Part shown: positions 23,898-36,599 of the stretch, in pieces
How the letters are laid out: every line of letters starts with the position of its first letter
Position numbering within the stretch: the first letter of the stretch is position 1
Source of the DNA: Metallyticus violacea
Lineage: Eukaryota > Arthropoda > Insecta > Mantodea > Metallyticidae
Length of the DNA: 64,000 bases
Direction: 5' to 3'
Assembly (NCBI GenBank): GCA_030762175.1
Contig: CM060846.1
Span: 183,698,041 to 183,762,040, forward strand
The notes under the pieces: generated by a model
The model's input: the letters and a program-made list of their open reading frames with translations, nothing else
Told to the model about the DNA's origin: nothing
Database searches by the model: none
Made by a program: the position numbers and the translations under genes

Positions 23898-24979
23898 TTA
23901 TTTATTAATTTATCTTTTAATTTTTTGAAAAGGTATGTTCGTGTATAAGATGAAAATACAAAAGGTAATAAACGAGATTCGAAGTCGATAACAGCGATCT
24001 ACTATTTCTTGATGCTAATATCATACCGACTTTGGCTAGAAGACATATTCAATAACTTCCATCTGTTATTGTGTGGTATTTTGAATGGAACTTCATTAGT
24101 CAGTGCCAATTTTCTCCTTCAGAAGCATGGTGCCATAACTTTGAAATGCGAATAGACCATAGATTCCTTATTTCAAATTACTTGTCTAAGGCTCCTTGGA
24201 AGCTCTGAGGCGTAGTGCATTAACACAGCATGTGTAGATGATAGCATTCATTCTTGCAATGATTTATTTCCCTTATAGAACCAACTTTAGTCTTCTATAA
24301 AGGACGATCACAAAACGAGCAGTCGCTGCCACTACAGTAAAAATTAAGGCAAACTTTATATAATTATGTTCATTTATTTAGATGCATTTATTTATTATTA
24401 ATTGATTGGCGGACTAATGTATTGCTGTTAGCATCCATTTGGGTTAAATTAAGGCTACATATAATAATTTACTTACCTATTTCATATATCAAGGAGTATT
24501 ATGGCACATTTTATTAATTTTATAACAGGAAATATTGTGCGAGATTTTGTGATTATGCGTTATGCAAAAGCATCGTTATTTCCATATTTATTTAGTTTCT
24601 AGTTAGTCAAATATTGGAATCAACGTACACAAAATTACCCAATTAATCATTGGAAGATATAGTGGGCGTGAATGAACTAAATCGCAATAATTTTAGAGAG
24701 TGTAGTAGGTCTTTAGATTAGGAATTTGGATATGGAATCTAAAGTGTGTCTGCACATTTTAAAGTTGGAGAGTTTAGTTTCTAAAGAACCAGTAGGACAT
24801 TGACTAATGAGGCTGCCAATCGAAATGATACCGCACAATAAGAGGAAATAATTGGAACATGTCTCTTTGGCACAATCGATACAATAGTGACGTCAAATAA
24901 AAGTAATCATTATTATAGACTTTCGGGTTTCATTTAATATTTGCGTTTACTTTTATATGCTATGAGTATACTGCATTAT
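23898..24979. other. No recognisable gene
   Basis: AT-rich sequence without supported features. Confidence 0.5.
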
Positions 24980-24980
24980 A

Positions 24981-25025
<45 letters not shown>

Positions 25026-25026
25026 T
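24980..25026 (+). repeat. (AAT)n microsatellite
   Basis: About 15 perfect AAT units directly left of a mariner fragment. Confidence 0.97.
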
Positions 25027-25069
25027 ATAGCAACCCCTAAACAGAATCATTCCAAACCACCACGCCTTA

Positions 25070-25390
25070 ATCGGGTTGGATAGAGGAGTTCATCATGACA
25101 ACGCCAAGCCTTATGTGGCAAATACCAGTGGGATTATATAATAAGCTATGTAACAGACCCCTATAGTGCTGATCTTGTTCCATGCAACATTTTTCTATTC
25201 CCCAAATTTTGGAATTATTGAGTATTGGGAAGCAGTATTAAAAGAGAAATAAAGAACTCCACAAAAAATTACTTACACCATGCATCTGAAGGCACATTCA
25301 TTGGGTAGAATGGAAACTATATTGAAAAGTATATTTTTAACATTAAAGAATACTAATAAATACTTGAGGAAGAACAATCTTAAGCCTTGG
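25070..25390 (+). pseudogene. Mariner transposase C-terminal fragment
   Basis: The + strand in shifting frames reads HHDNAKPYVANTSG, the family's H-D-N-A-R-P-H catalytic-Asp motif, then a segment equivalent to Y-S-P-D-L-A-P-C-D-F-x-L-F-P (here SADLVPCNIFLFPKF across frames), then a decayed C-terminus to about 25,390. No inverted terminal repeat is visible and the N-terminal two thirds are missing. It is a different sequence from the mariners at 33, 44, 57 and 63 kb. Confidence 0.6.
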
Positions 25391-25744
25391 ACAAATAGTC
25401 TGGGGCGGAGGATAATTTCAGTCCCCTTGTGCACCTCAGGAGGAAAGGATGAGATAAAGGTACCACCCGGCGAACAGGATCTATCGGGGGTGACTATGCG
25501 GCCGCAGATTGGATTCCTAATATGTTTCCAGATAGAATACGTCAATGGCGGTGAGGCCTCCCACTGAGTTGTACAAGCCCCTCAGAAGGTCCCAGACGCC
25601 AGGATCTTTCCAAAGCAATCCATTATCACATAGCGCCAGCCCAGCTCGTCCTGGCACTTACGACCCTGTAACAGAACCAGCGAAATGAAATTATATGAAA
25701 TGGAAGGTAATTGGAGCAGAAAATTCGATAATGTAAATATCCAT
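25391..25744. other. No recognisable gene
   Basis: Moderately GC-rich sequence with overlapping open frames on both strands (25,273-25,567), none with a recognisable motif. Confidence 0.4.
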
Positions 25745-25875
25745 CCATGCATTCGTCTAAATGACCAGGGGAAACCACGGAAAAAACCAAGGTAAGGAAA
25801 TTGAACCCGGGTTCTGCCGAATACGAATCTTAAGCGATCCCGCTCGGTGTCTTCAGCCTTTCTTGAACAGCCTTC
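25745..25875 (-). repeat. tRNA-like SINE fragment, unassigned family
   Basis: The minus strand shows an AACCCGGGTTCAATTTCC B-box-like element followed by TTTTTTCCGTGGTTTCCCC, a body motif common next to tRNA-like heads in arthropod SINEs. The A box is weak. Confidence 0.35.
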
Positions 25876-27997
25876 GAGTACATATTCGTATCTGTATCAA
25901 ATTGAGAAAATGGAAATTTTTGTGTATGAGGTCATTTTCAGGGAAAATTCACACCTGGACATTATTCACAGTTAGGCATAGTTCCTTCTTTATATTCTTG
26001 GAGGTAAAATATGTATTAAATCTTTAGCATTATTATATTAAATTAAATGTTTCCAATACATAACGGGAGTTAAAGTAAAGCCACTAAATAGAATATTGCA
26101 AAAAATGCAATCAATTGTGTAATATAACTCCTTGCAGAAAAATAAGCATAATGCCATTTTCTGTAACTCCTCAAATCATGCAAGTTTTTAAGATATTCCC
26201 ATTACGTTGCTCCTTTTTTCTAATACCTACAGAACTTCTTATGATTTTTTTACTACCTGTGTTAGGTAATTATCGGAGAATTCAGAAAGTTGGCTAGCGC
26301 AAATAAGCCCGCAGCATTTTCCAATAAATTAATATGAAGTTACATCTGCGCGGAATAAACCTCTCTCAGGCAACCTATATATCGCAATGGAAGTATAGCT
26401 AGACATGCTGCAACCCAGACGGAGCACATAGTAGGCGCATCATAATAAACACGACTGAGTTTATCACATTATGTAGATGGCCTAGCTCTAGCATGGGTCA
26501 ATGTTTCGGATAAGCATAACGAGCAATTTACGTAATAGAGCATGGTCGCCGGCTTGTATTGAACAGCCATCATCCTTAGGCAAATGTGATCTCATTTAGA
26601 GTCACAGAACACTTAAATGTTGATGTTAAATATTTAATTGAGCCAGCTATTCAAGATGGACTCATAGTCCATATACATATATTTCCTTGGGCTGAATTAT
26701 TCTTTCATTTTTTCCGACACACGTTTCTTTCCATATATTCATTTAATTTATATAAGTATAACTATTGTTCGTATATTTTGTTTGAATTCTTCCAGACTTA
26801 AATGTTTCTCCTATTTGTTTATTATTTAAGCACATCATTCGTATAAATGTCAGTGTATTGCTTTGAATTTTTCTGATCTTATTTCTAATTAAAGAATTTT
26901 TCTCATGCCACTAAAATGGCACTCTAACTTGAATATTTTCAAGACTTCCATCATAAATTCTCTAACATAAGGCTTTCCCAGAAAAAGAAGTATTGCATGC
27001 GCAAATATAATATAATTATATATCTTTGTGAGATTGTTTTTAAAAATATTTTTATTCCTACAGCAAGCCTTCCATAAATGTATTTTTTTCTAAATTAATA
27101 TAATTTGTACATTATAATGTTACTTTAAGAATTGCATTAATTTTTTTTTTTTTTGAACTGTTTTTTCTTAGCACCATATAATGTTTGCTAAAGGCATGTA
27201 ACCATGAATTATTTAATACTGTTTTTTAACGTTTAGGTAACAAGAGCTATTGGCTATTTAAGCCTGAGCAATTTTTAGCTACAATTTTATAGTCGCTGTA
27301 CGCCACGTATGGCATGGCGGAGGTCTCCTTGCATAACTGAAACAATGGAGAACATAACTAGAGAAATAATTCTCGATTTGAATATGTGGAGAAACAAATT
27401 TTCGCCGTCCTTATATGTACCCAAAAGTATTGATGTGAAAGAGCACATTTCCTGCAGTCTAGGACAGTAAAACCTTATCGAAGTTTGCAAAGATCCATTA
27501 AGGGGCAGGTCATGAGAGTATGTCTTGAATTCTTGAATGGAAAACTACGCAAATTCTCTCTTCGACTCATATCACAAGGGCTGACGGTATTAGAGTGCTT
27601 TTCACATTATAATATTTGTATTGTTTATATATTTAGAAATAATTATAGTCCAGATGTGATTATTATAATTAGTCATCATCAGCAATTAAGATACGTGTGT
27701 GGAAATTTACAGCAAAAAAAATCGTCAATTCACTTCGTCAGTCATTTTGGTGAATTTTAAATTAGGATCGAAGGAAAATTCGCCCAAGGAAACGAAAAAA
27801 AGCTATTGTACAAGGAAAAGGAAATCATACACTAAAAGCCCTTAAAATGCATAACCACAAAATGGATATCTGCAAATATTGGCCTATGCGGAAATAAACT
27901 ATTAGCAAATGTTATACCTATAAAAGTTAGAGCTACAGCAATTATAAAAGTGTGCAAGTCCTAAACTCAAAATCTAAAAGGCAAATGTTTGATTAAT
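25876..27997. other. No recognisable gene
   Basis: AT-rich; a T run at 27,142-27,154. No motif-bearing frame. Confidence 0.5.
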
Positions 27998-28272
27998 GTT
28001 ATTCAACGTCCACTTTTACTTTGAGACATAAGAGGTGGTGGACACTGATAATACATGAGATGAAATAATAAATTGGATAAGAAGCTTTTAGGGAAAGGAA
28101 GCATTTCAGGCTTAAATTGATTTAGGGTATCCCCTTGGTATTTGTCATTAATGAGAGAAAAAAGAATGTTCTGAAAAAGACACAGTCAGAGAGAACGAAC
28201 CTGGAGGAAATTGTACCCCAGAACTCTAGCTCACGAGTCCGTGTTTTAACGACCTCAGCCACCCGTGTAGTT
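27998..28272 (-). repeat. SINE family 1, copy 3 (diverged)
   Basis: Reverse orientation: AACGTCCACTTTTACT tail, GGTGGTGGACACTGATAATA and CAGGCTTAAATT body, ending with a decayed head (CCTCAGCCACCCGTG). More mutated than its neighbours. Confidence 0.75.
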
Positions 28273-28367
28273 AATGGTAAGAATAGGACAACGTTAATAT
28301 ACATCGGAAAGTAAACATTACAGTGCATCAGAATGTCAAGCTTTAGATTGAAAACAGAGTGCAGTAT

Positions 28368-28630
28368 ACCGCCACGGGTGGCCGAGGTCGTTAAGGCGCG
28401 AACTCGTGAAGCAGGTCTTCAGGACCGTGCCCCTGACTGAGATAATTTCCAGTTTCTCCTAAGTTCTCATAAATGACAAATGCAGAGAAAGTACCTTAAA
28501 CTTAGGCCTGGAATGCTTTCTTCCTTAAAAAATCCTTTCCAATTTATCATTTCATTTCATGTATCACCAGTGCCCATCGCCTTTGATGTTTCAGTAGGAA
28601 AAACGGGAGTTAAACACTATTAGAAAAAAG
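28368..28630 (+). repeat. SINE family 1, copy 4
   Basis: Forward orientation: starts ACCGCCACGGGTGGCCGAGG and continues TCGTTAAGGCGCGAACTCGT. Part of the B box region is lost. It ends AAACGGGAGTTAAACAC and an A-rich tail. It lies head-to-head with copy 3, 95 bp apart. Confidence 0.85.
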
Positions 28631-29150
28631 TGCAAGATTGATCGCCCGGCATTTTAGCATAAATAAAATGTTTATGTGATTGAAGTTCTATAGAATAGGA
28701 CAAACTGCAATAAACGCTGCCCATATCTGGACAAAAACAATCCTGGTCAAAGAAAATAATCCTTACAAATTTGAACCAGACGCAAGAACTCTTAATGAGG
28801 TAATAGAATTACACAGGAGAACACTGGAAGAAGTAGTTTATAGGAAGAAGCACGGTTAAGTCGAAATACGTCACGTAACTCAAGGGCACATTCTAATCTG
28901 CGTTCACAGTTAGTGACAAGGAACAAAATTAAATCACATGACTCATGTGGCTGCCTGGAATGCACGTACAACACAGAAGCAACGCAAGCAAAGAAATAGT
29001 TCAAATCCTCATACAGCCTATACTATCTAAAATGATACTGATATTTATCCATGAACTTAATTATTTGTGTCTTATTTAATTATACACATCTTCAAAAAGC
29101 ATATTGCTGCATCCCAATTCTCAAACTGCATGTTTTCTCTCTTTGTTTGT
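28631..29150. other. No recognisable gene
   Basis: No supported feature between the SINE and the hairpin. Confidence 0.5.
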
Positions 29151-29157
29151 CATGTGT

Positions 29158-29230
29158 GTTCCTGATAGTGTGACAATATCCCTAGGAGGAAAATAGTTCA
29201 CACTAGGGATACTGTCACACTATCAGGAAC
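29158..29230. repeat. Near-perfect inverted repeat (28-bp arms, 17-nt loop)
   Basis: 29,158-29,185 is the reverse complement of 29,203-29,230 with a single mismatch. Weaker complementarity continues outward (TTTCTCTCTTTG against CTTTATCTTTCTTTC reversed) to arms of roughly 50 nt. It could be a tiny MITE or a transcribed hairpin such as a miRNA precursor. No neighbouring gene helps to decide. Confidence 0.9.
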
Positions 29231-29989
29231 GAAAGAAAGATAAAGAGAAAAATGTTAAATATGTACGTACATATTACCCTTGTATTCGGAAAGCTTTACC
29301 AGGGGGCTATATACATAATATTTTTTAGATTCTAATGACATTTGGGAACGCAGCCTCTTCAGCATTCCTGAACTATTCACTGTTTGTATTAGAACACTCC
29401 AAGAGTCAACACGGAGTGTGTAAAAGCAGTGAAAAACAAAACTTTCGTTTCTTCAACTTACCAATTGCTATTAACAAAGCTGTTAAATGTTAGTGTGACA
29501 GGATTCCTTTACGCTGCTAACAGGTTTTCTTTGCATTACTATTAGAACTAGTACCTACGGGTGATTGAAGTTCTATAAAGTGAACCTTTCCATGAATCAA
29601 AAGAGAGAATTTATGAGTGACTGAGCTGTACATACAGTAAGCAAAATCAAGGTATGGCAATGAAACTTTTGCTTTTAAGCACTTACAAACTTGGTGATCA
29701 CTTGCACTATCAGTGATTAATTTTATCGCCGCAAATGTTTTTTAACATTGGCCATCATACATTAGGAATTTAAGAGTGGGAAAAAGTTAAAAGAAAATAA
29801 CTTACCATTGGTTCCCAAATTAAGGTTCTGTCCACCTCTGAGGACCACGTAAATGAAACTTCAACAACAGTAACCACTTCCCTCGACGAGGAAGCTCTTA
29901 TGGAGTAAACCTCAGAATGGAACTGACTTAACTCTTATGAAGGAATCTAAGAGAACTACCTTTGCGCCTCGGTAAAGTTAAAATTATGA
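29231..29989. other. No recognisable gene
   Basis: No supported feature; possibly the 5' untranslated part of the LINE that follows. Confidence 0.4.
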
Positions 29990-32460
29990 CTGTAGCCAAG
30001 GATTATCCTAGATCAACCTCATAAGAAGTCGGCTTCGGCTGCCTTCTGCAAACCTTTTAATGAAGAAGGAATAGACTCAGCCCTGATTCAAGAACCCTGG
30101 ATTAACAGGGGCCAAATCACAATACTAGAAGAATGTCAAGGTAAGTTGATACATTACAACAAGAACAATCGACTTACGAGTTGAATACTTGTTCGCAATG
30201 TAATTCAATGTCTACCTCATTTAGAATTTTGTTCTAGTGATACCACCACAGTGAAAATCGACTGCGACAAAGGCAGAGGGAAGTTTACCTCTGTCTATCT
30301 CCCCTATGATGGCAGCAATCCACCCACCAGCGAACTAGAGCAGTTGGTCGCAAATTGCATTTAAAGAGGGGATCAAACCATCTTTGAGTGTGATGCCAAC
30401 TATCATCACGAAATCTCCGGCAGTAAAGATATAAAAAAAGCGGGTGAGTACCTTTTAGACATCCTGCTCTCTGGCAATATATATAGCGTGCTTTTGATAC
30501 ACCTCTTCTAAGTTCATGATTCTGGCTGCACTGAAACGTGAAGTCAATGGCACTCCTTGAAGTTGGGTAAACTATATGCCCAGGAGCAGAAATATTAATG
30601 TTAGCCTTCTAGGGGAAATGAAAGGGATTGTCGCCACAGCGGGTTGCCCATAGGAGGAATACCCCCTGCTTTGGAGTCTCGGGTGGATGGTCTGTTTATA
30701 GACATGAGCCAGGAGGCATATAACGTATAAGGCTATGCGGATTACATAGCACTATTTATTTTGGGGAAATTGTGAGCTAACAAAATTTCACAGCCGGTGC
30801 ATGCAGGAGGATCTCTCTATTAATCCTATCAAGTGCATACAGGAGGATCATTCTATTAATATTATCAAGTGCATGAAGGAGAATATTTCTATTAATCCCA
30901 CCAAAACAGTTGTTCCTTTCCATAATTGGAGATATTGCCTAGGAAGTTTAAAACTAGACAACTCAATCCTACAATGTTCTGAGTCAGCTAAATATATGTC
31001 TTATACTTGATAAGAAACAAACCTGGAACTACCATATTATAGCATTCTCCGTAGAGCCGGGTGGTTTCTGGTGACCAGCAAACGCACTATCGGAACAATC
31101 TGGGGCCTAAAGCCGTACATTAGCATTGGTAGTATTGTGCAATAGTCAGGTGCCATATATCTTACGGCGCCATTGACTGGTGGGCAAAACCGCTACTATA
31201 GCAGATAAGTTTACCAAGCTACATAGATTAGCGTATCTCTGTGTTGCACTGCCCTTCAGAAGTGTCCCAAACATTGCAATGGAGGCTGTTGGGTTTCCCT
31301 TCCATGGACATTTACCTACAAGTGGAGGCTAGACTTACTGCATACCGCTTGGTGCAGTTAGCGAAATGGAGAAGCAGTTCTGTACCAACAAATGGGCATG
31401 CCTGGATTTTAAATTTTCTATATATCTCAGTACTGAGCATGAGGTCCGGCCTAATGAATACCCAATATTTTCTCCCTCTCCATTTAAAGTAACTCCCGGA
31501 TCTCGAGAAGACTGGATGCAAGGAATCACGCGTGGTTTACGGATGCATCCCGTATAGGGGCGCAATCAGGTGCAGGCATATACAGTCTACCTCCAAGGAT
31601 AAACATCAGAATAAACCTTGGTAAACACTGTATAGTTTTTCAGGTGGAAGTATTTGCTATCATGACCTGTGCTTTTAGAGAACTTGAGAAGAATTACTAT
31701 GGTAAACGAATTCTCATTCTTTCAGATAGTCAAAGTGCCTTAAAAGCACTTTCCTTGGACAGGTAACATCAAAACTGTAATGGGAATGTCTAAATGTCTT
31801 AATTGCCGTGGCATTTTGCAAAAGGCTTGAACTGTAGTAGGTGCCGGGGCATAGTGATATTTATTAAAATTAAAACGCAGATCAGTTGGCAAAAAAGGGT
31901 ATTGATACTCCCTTTGTTGGTCCTGAACCCGTGGGTGGAATCAGTACACTTACTACTAAGACCGCAATAAAACACCGATTGGGCAAAATTAGCAAACTAG
32001 GTGACAAACCTATCCTGGACAAACACAAGCTAGGAAACTGGTCCTAGATCTAAGCAACACGGTTTCCTCATTTCTTCTAAAATTGCATAGAAGAGGAATA
32101 AGGGAAATATTTATATTCATTACTGAACATGGTCACTTCAGCAAACATCCAGGAACTCTATAAAGATGAACCCATTTGCAGAATGTGCTAACAGGATGAA
32201 GAGACTGCCTGGCACATTCTGTTTAATTGCCCGTCTCTATTAAGAAAGAGACTTACTCTTTCCATAATCAGGGAAGGCTTGGGAATGGATGTTGATATTG
32301 GAACCTAAATACTGCAACTTGTTCAAGGAACAGATTTTGGGAAACAGTGAAAACTTCTATGGGGTTGCACAATAATGCAACCTTGTTGATTATGGTTGAT
32401 TTGCGGGAGGTCGACAAAGCTCTACCAAACCCTCGTTATCTAATATAACCTAACGTACTG
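29990..32460 (+). pseudogene. LINE with APE endonuclease, RT remnant, RNase H and CCHC tail
   Basis: + strand motifs in order: ALIQEPWINRGQI (30,090; APE endonuclease), FTSVYLPYD (30,290), ECDANYHHE (30,390). RT pieces around 30,630-31,010 include the equivalent of the GYADDIALF catalytic stretch (30,730) and a thumb region ending KLDNSILQCSESAKY. WGLKPYI-equivalent and CCIT-like post-RT sequence lie at 31,080-31,360. RNase H shows TDAS (31,545), QVEVFAIMTCAF (31,640) and LILSDSQSALKAL (31,710), giving the D-E-D triad. The tail finger reads CRMC...H-I-L-F-N-C (32,180-32,235). The order EN-RT-RH-finger fits RNase H-bearing jockey/I-type LINEs. Many stops; the RT centre is deleted (30,490-30,600). 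Confidence 0.8.
30798..30905 (+). repeat. In-frame 36-bp triplication inside the LINE RT
   Basis: Three imperfect 36-bp units start at 30,798, 30,834 and 30,870. They encode CMQEDLSINPIK, CIQEDHSINIIK and CMKENISINPTK. The third unit fits the normal RT sequence before the TKT motif, so the first two look like added copies that then diverged. Confidence 0.85.
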
Positions 32461-33311
32461 TGTTTGCCTCTTGACCCGGGCGTGGGTAGTCAACCATATG
32501 TTCCATTTACCTTCACTCTCTCCCACTTTCTCCCTGAATAAGTAAGGGGTCAAAAGGACCCTGAAAAGAAGGTACATGTATCATGCAGATTAGCTATCCT
32601 GGTAGTCCGAGGGTAATACGTAAATGACGGCCACCAAAAACTGTGCAGGAAATTTTGAATCTTACAAGTGCTCATATATGTGAAACTTTTGCCTACACTT
32701 GTTCCTCTTATATGTTGCGAATCCAATCACACTTCTTAACAAGTGTGCGCTAAAGCTTTCAAAATGACTGTATGCAAAGTGGCTCAGGTAGGAAGGTCTT
32801 AGGTAAAATTCTGGTTAGACAAGTAAGATTCACGATGGAAATATTTCAGCAACTATATACTACAGGCAATAATAGCACAGCAATTTTATATTTCTCTCAC
32901 TGAAGGAATATTTATATATTACCTGTTGCATGAACAGCGCGGCAGCCATAAACAGAAAAGTAAACCGTCATTGCGGTGAAGATGTTTAACAACAAATGTG
33001 AGTCGTCTTTATCTTAAAATATAGGTAAGTTCCAGAATCAACTGTTGCGAGCCGTCGAGAGAAGAATCTGGCATAATCTCTGCATACTGAGGGTGCACCA
33101 GAATCTGCTGATTCCAGATTGTGGCTCAGGCAACTAATCAAACTTCGTGCCTTGTGGCAAACTGCCCTTCGAGTGACTCCAAATACATCTGTATAATCAA
33201 TAATTGCACTCACTACATTTATTCTACAGAGGAACTAAGCATTCTTCAGCAATTTAACAGAAATGGAATGAGAAGCGTGAATTTGTTTCTGAAGCACACA
33301 AGACTTAAATA
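32461..33311. other. No recognisable gene
   Basis: No motif-bearing frame; the minus frame at 32,986-33,213 is unassigned. Confidence 0.45.
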
Positions 33312-33697
33312 CGAGGGTAGGTCCATAAGTTCCGGCCCCGTCGATAAGGATTATCGTCTTCACAAAATCCTTATTTGGTGTCATACCTTATCTGTTAAGT
33401 AAATAAATGGAGCTGTAACTTCCGTTCCGATGTGTTCAGTTGTTTAGATATAGTTGCATAAAGAAGGCTATGTGTAGATGATTGAGACATGTTCAAAATG
33501 GAGTATCGAGCTGTTATTGCGTTCTTCACAAAAGAATTGACTTACTCCAAATGAAATTAAACAGCGATTGGATGGTGTATACGGGAAGCATCCCCCTTAC
33601 ATTCTACCGTAAAAGAATAGGCCAAACTTTTTCGAATGGGTCGAGGAAGCATTGAAGACGAAGAGCGTGCAGGTCGGCCCCTTATGGTCCGTTACCT
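33312..33697 (+). mobile_element. Mariner (SETMAR-type family) 5' end, truncated
   Basis: Starts at a TA with the terminal sequence CGAGGGTAGGTCCATAAGTT and continues through a leader into a transposase start (MEYRAVIAFFTKE at about 33,500), then RKRIGQTFSNGSRKH-type sequence in a shifted frame. It ends abruptly near 33,697. The first 380 bp are closely similar to the element at 63,382. The C-terminal catalytic part and right terminal repeat are absent. Confidence 0.85.
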
Positions 33698-35250
33698 CCT
33701 TATAAAGTGATGCACAATTCCGTGTTTTGCAGTATAAACTGCATTCTTTGATGATAGCTTTAATTTTATATCAAAGCATAAAAATAATTTTGTGTTGTTT
33801 ATCCATATAAAGAGTTAAGAATCTTAAATAAATTGTATAAATGGAAAAATAAATGTCGCTAACTTGTATTTCAACATATTGCATGTGAATACCGGATATC
33901 AATCATAAATACATTTTATAATTAAACAAATAAATAATGGCTGATATCAATTGGCAAAATTTAAGTTCAGTTTAACGGTATATCGTGATTAAGTACTTAC
34001 CATTTTTATTATATTTTGACATAAGTGTCTATTTTAATATTTACTGTAAGATCAACATTCAATAGCTCTTAAAAGTAAAACAGAAGAACGCCGGTATTAG
34101 TAGAAGCTTTGACAGATGTAATAAAATTATAAAGAGAGAGAGAGATGATGCTTATTCCAAAGCTTTTTATTCATTTATTTACTTTTTTTTAATTTGGAAA
34201 GGTTTACATCGTTTTACTCCTGCGAATGTTTTATTTTCATTGTTAAGATTAAGTACCATGCTAATTACTTTGATGTTGATAATAATGAACGATGATATTA
34301 CGTCATGAGCTTGGGAGCTAGAGTCACTATTAATGCGTCCTGTAAACCCGGAACTTAATTAAGGCACGATTTGAACGACGTCTAACGCGTTTGAATTTAG
34401 TTCCGAGTACTGAATAATTGTTACACTTAGTGCGTATGAAGTTATTTTTCATGTTTTCTATCAGACTCATTCTCCAAGTCAAGCTTCTTATTCTTTCTCT
34501 CCTAGAAGGGTTCGGTAGCAATATTATCTTCCCGCAAATCAATCCCAGGTTTCAGTGCACTAATCCTATTAATTTATACACCGGCGTTTCTACGCAAAGC
34601 ATTTGTTGGTGTTTTAACATTTTTCAACTAATAAGAAATTGATTTGCCTAAAAGGTAATGAATGAATAAGAGAAGATCTCTCGTTTGCTTGTTTCTGTGT
34701 TAAGAAGGAAAGGAGGAGAGAAGCGCATCTCCCGTTCTCTCTATATTCATTTTCTTTTCTTTCCCCTTTATTACATTCTTCTTGTTTTTCTATTCTATTA
34801 CACGTCTTACTCTCAGAAAAAAGAAATAAAACCCTTTTGTATTTTATTTATTTTCCTTACATCGTTCTTCACCTTCAAAGAAAGATTTCAGAAAGATAAT
34901 TGAATCTGTGATTTGAAAAAGGAAATAAGCGCACTATTTTGCAGAAATGAGTTGAGATACAATTTTGTTTCTCATTCCTTAAGCTATGCATTAGTGTAAT
35001 AGAGAAGCATGCCTTGCATTAATTGTGAATTCAATACCAGGTTAAAACTCCCATTGATTTTAAAAAGAAAATAGTCCTGGTGCAGTTGCCCATATCAACT
35101 TGTAAGCCTTGAATGTTCATCGTTTTATTATTGTGTCAAAATATAATTTATTTAGTTGAATATTACAGTTTATTGTTATTTGCTGTTATTGTTGTCCTGG
35201 CTGCCTGTATTACACATTACAACCCTATTTGCTATTTTTGGGCTGTTTCT
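33698..35250. other. No recognisable gene
   Basis: AT-rich; a short GA dinucleotide run at 34,132-34,145. No supported coding. Confidence 0.5.
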
Positions 35251-35689
35251 AATGGATGGTTCTGAAAGTGAACGCCTTGAAACCATGTCCTGATTGCAGC
35301 TGCCAGCTGAAGAGCACAATACATTTTATGATGATAAAACAGCTATTCTGTCAGAGACTTGGTGGATCTACTAAAAATGAACAAAATACCTTTCCAATGA
35401 AGAGTATTCCAGTAGAGAGAAGACAGTGCACAGACAAGAGCATCCTCGTTCACCTTTCATGTGCTGTGTGGTAAAATAGATTACTATCAGGGCATTTCAT
35501 ACACATCAAACTCATTACTTAAATAAACCGTTCACATCCCTTGAACCCCTCCACAACTTTATGTTAAAAAGATGTATCAACTCTTCTGTTAAAAGACCAG
35601 AGACTTAAAAAGAGGGTGAAGTATGAGTACTATCAAAAGTAATACAGTGAAAACTATGCGTTTAGATTTGCTCGTCCTCAAGTGGATGT

Positions 35690-36141
35690 GTGTTCAAAGA
35701 GCGAGGATTTAAGTACAAAGACCAAGTCTGCATAACTAAATGAAAATGTTAAAAGGGCTGCAGTTGCACAATTAAAGGTACATAAAGGAAAAGCAGATAA
35801 ATGATGGCCAATGTATTTTAAGAAGATACCAAAGCTATTCCTCATCTTGGTAGCCCTCATTGTGATCCTGAGTTAACTCTTTCAAGTATAAGGGTCTAAC
35901 ATATAATGAAGAACAATTTCAATATCTCAAGGCAATTGAGTACACTGAAGGCACTATTCAGTACTCTTTCAAGTTGGCAAAAGGTAATGCAAATCCACTT
36001 TTGCCTTCCCAAAAAGTATATGGTGAAGTTGGTGATCCAATCAACAATAAGAAGATAGCAGATGTTGGAAAAATAATGCTGTACATCCCAGATAAATATC
36101 AGTACTCCTACTACAAAATTCTCTCATGGCCAACAACTATG
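35690..36141 (+). pseudogene. DUF7869-like DDE transposon protein, C-terminal remnant
   Basis: A clear + frame from about 35,888 to 36,141 ends PINNKKIADVGKIMLYIPDK followed by Y-x-x-S-Y-Y-K-I-L-S-W-P-T-T. This agrees with the C-terminal pattern I know from an insect family of uncharacterised DDE-like proteins (P-I-x-x-K-K-x-x-D-x-x-K-x-M-x-Y-I-P ... W-P-T-T). Upstream, in another frame, VKRAAVAQLKVHKGKADK (35,745) fits the basic helix before the catalytic domain in the same family. The intervening catalytic domain is missing, so it is a deleted copy. The family name is from memory and should be treated as tentative. Confidence 0.4.
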
Positions 36142-36599
36142 TAGGTTCTGATAACTAGCCCTAGAAGGTTATAATTTCTTGAGAGTAGTTTATGTCTGCA
36201 TAACACAATATTTTAATCAGCCTTAAGAGAAATATGCCAGAGCATTGTTTTGTTTAATTATAATGAAATTAAAACATTGAAAACATTAAAATGTTACTTT
36301 CCACAATAAGGCATAGAATTATTTCATAAAGGAAACAAGTCCCAGGCATAAAAAGTATTCTGTAAGTCAAACTAAAGCAAAATCGAGATAAATGAATAGG
36401 TTAAACAGTCAATAATGATACGCTGTGAAAGTTTACTTTGGAATATACCTTTCGGAGGAACCAGTTTTGTAAAAATCATTGATTCAACTTTGCGAATATT
36501 TTGTAATTACCCGACCTCCCAAGCTTACTGCCAAGACCTTCGAGACGAGGATTAATTAAGTTACAAATGAGGTCGGAGTTCATAGATGCGTCAGGTTAT
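36142..36599. other. No recognisable gene
   Basis: AT-rich, no supported feature. Confidence 0.5.
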
